A stretch of 64,000 nt of DNA from Pseudorhodoferax sp. Leaf265. Lineage in GTDB: Bacteria; Pseudomonadota; Gammaproteobacteria; Burkholderiales; Burkholderiaceae_C. The position numbers and the translations under genes were made by a program. Numbering within the stretch: position 1 is the stretch's first letter; each line of letters begins with the position of its first letter. Below are positions 63,881-64,000 of the stretch, piece by piece. Below the pieces are notes generated by a model that made no database searches, was not told the DNA's origin, and saw only the letters and a list, made by a program, of their open reading frames with translations. The stretch is from assembly GCF_001422365.1 (NCBI RefSeq), contig NZ_LMMT01000006.1, positions 1 through 64,000 on the forward strand, read 5' to 3'.

Positions 63881-64000
63881 CACGGGTAGCGATCCTTCGC
63901 CAGCGAGGTCCGGACGATGCTATTCCAACGGCTCACAGGTGCTAGGAGAACGCGGGCGGCTCAACCAGAAACTGCGATGACAGGACCGGTTTGACAGGAG
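63881..64000. other. Window end without recognised gene
   Basis: The last 120 bases show no recognisable coding or structural signal and may belong to the decayed insertion element. Confidence 0.4.

Noticed and set aside
1-64000. CRISPR arrays, tRNA and rRNA genes, replication origin
   Set aside because: No regular direct-repeat/spacer pattern, cloverleaf-like sequence, rRNA motif or DnaA-box cluster was noticed on reading; no dedicated search could be run.

Overview
The window looks like an accessory catabolic region from a Burkholderiales-type betaproteobacterium (Comamonadaceae, Alcaligenaceae or relatives). The main reason is six periplasmic Bug-type solute receptors, a family strongly expanded in that group. 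GC-rich codon use, a DctB/DctD-type pair, orphan class III CoA-transferases and several IS relics agree. No tRNA, rRNA, CRISPR array or replication origin was seen.

Layout. 0-5 kb: tail of an IS3-type transposase, a sensor kinase/sigma-54 regulator pair, a good sigma-54 promoter and a Bug receptor. 5.7-7.6 kb: a chemoreceptor abutting a broken livF fragment. 8.3-12.9 kb: an overlapping operon (thiolase-like protein, DUF35 partner, enoyl-CoA hydratase, two CoA-transferases) followed by a convergent LysR gene. 14-16 kb: Bug receptor plus PrpF-family isomerase. 16.3-21.5 kb: ferredoxin, ferredoxin reductase, aldehyde dehydrogenase, cytochrome P450 and SDR. 21.9-25.3 kb: a branched-chain amino-acid-type binding protein and a second chemoreceptor. 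25.3-26.8 kb: IS1380 relic. 26.8-29 kb: Bug receptor translationally coupled to an alpha-methylacyl-CoA racemase-like gene. 29.4-36.9 kb: AraC regulator and a decaying minus-strand cluster (cupin, NTF2-like, broken and intact SDRs, broken membrane protein, glyoxalase, broken antiporter). 37.6-40.4 kb: a His-rich metal-handling module (HupE/UreJ, DUF6488, EamA). 40.4-40.8 kb: IS66 relic. 40.9-49.3 kb: carotenoid-oxygenase, Bug and CoA-transferase operon with divergent GntR, then acyl-CoA dehydrogenase, thioesterase and aldehyde dehydrogenase. 50.3-54.1 kb: Bug, acyl-CoA ligase, SCP2-type thiolase. 55.2-62.4 kb: a minus-strand molybdenum-hydroxylase operon (coxMSL-like genes, hydrolase, enoyl-CoA hydratase, coxG-like gene, Bug) with a divergent LysR gene. 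The right end holds a broken IS110-type transposase.

How it may work together (inference). Receptors deliver carboxylates, and P450, carotenoid-oxygenase-type and molybdenum enzymes introduce oxygen. SDR and aldehyde dehydrogenases carry alcohols to acids, which are activated by CoA-transferases or a ligase and then shortened by hydratase, racemase, dehydrogenase and thiolase steps. Racemase, SCP2-type thiolases and LCAD/IVD-type dehydrogenase together suggest branched or cyclic (isoprenoid-like) substrates. The substrate itself cannot be read from the sequence. IS scars and broken genes between modules indicate assembly by transfer and ongoing decay.
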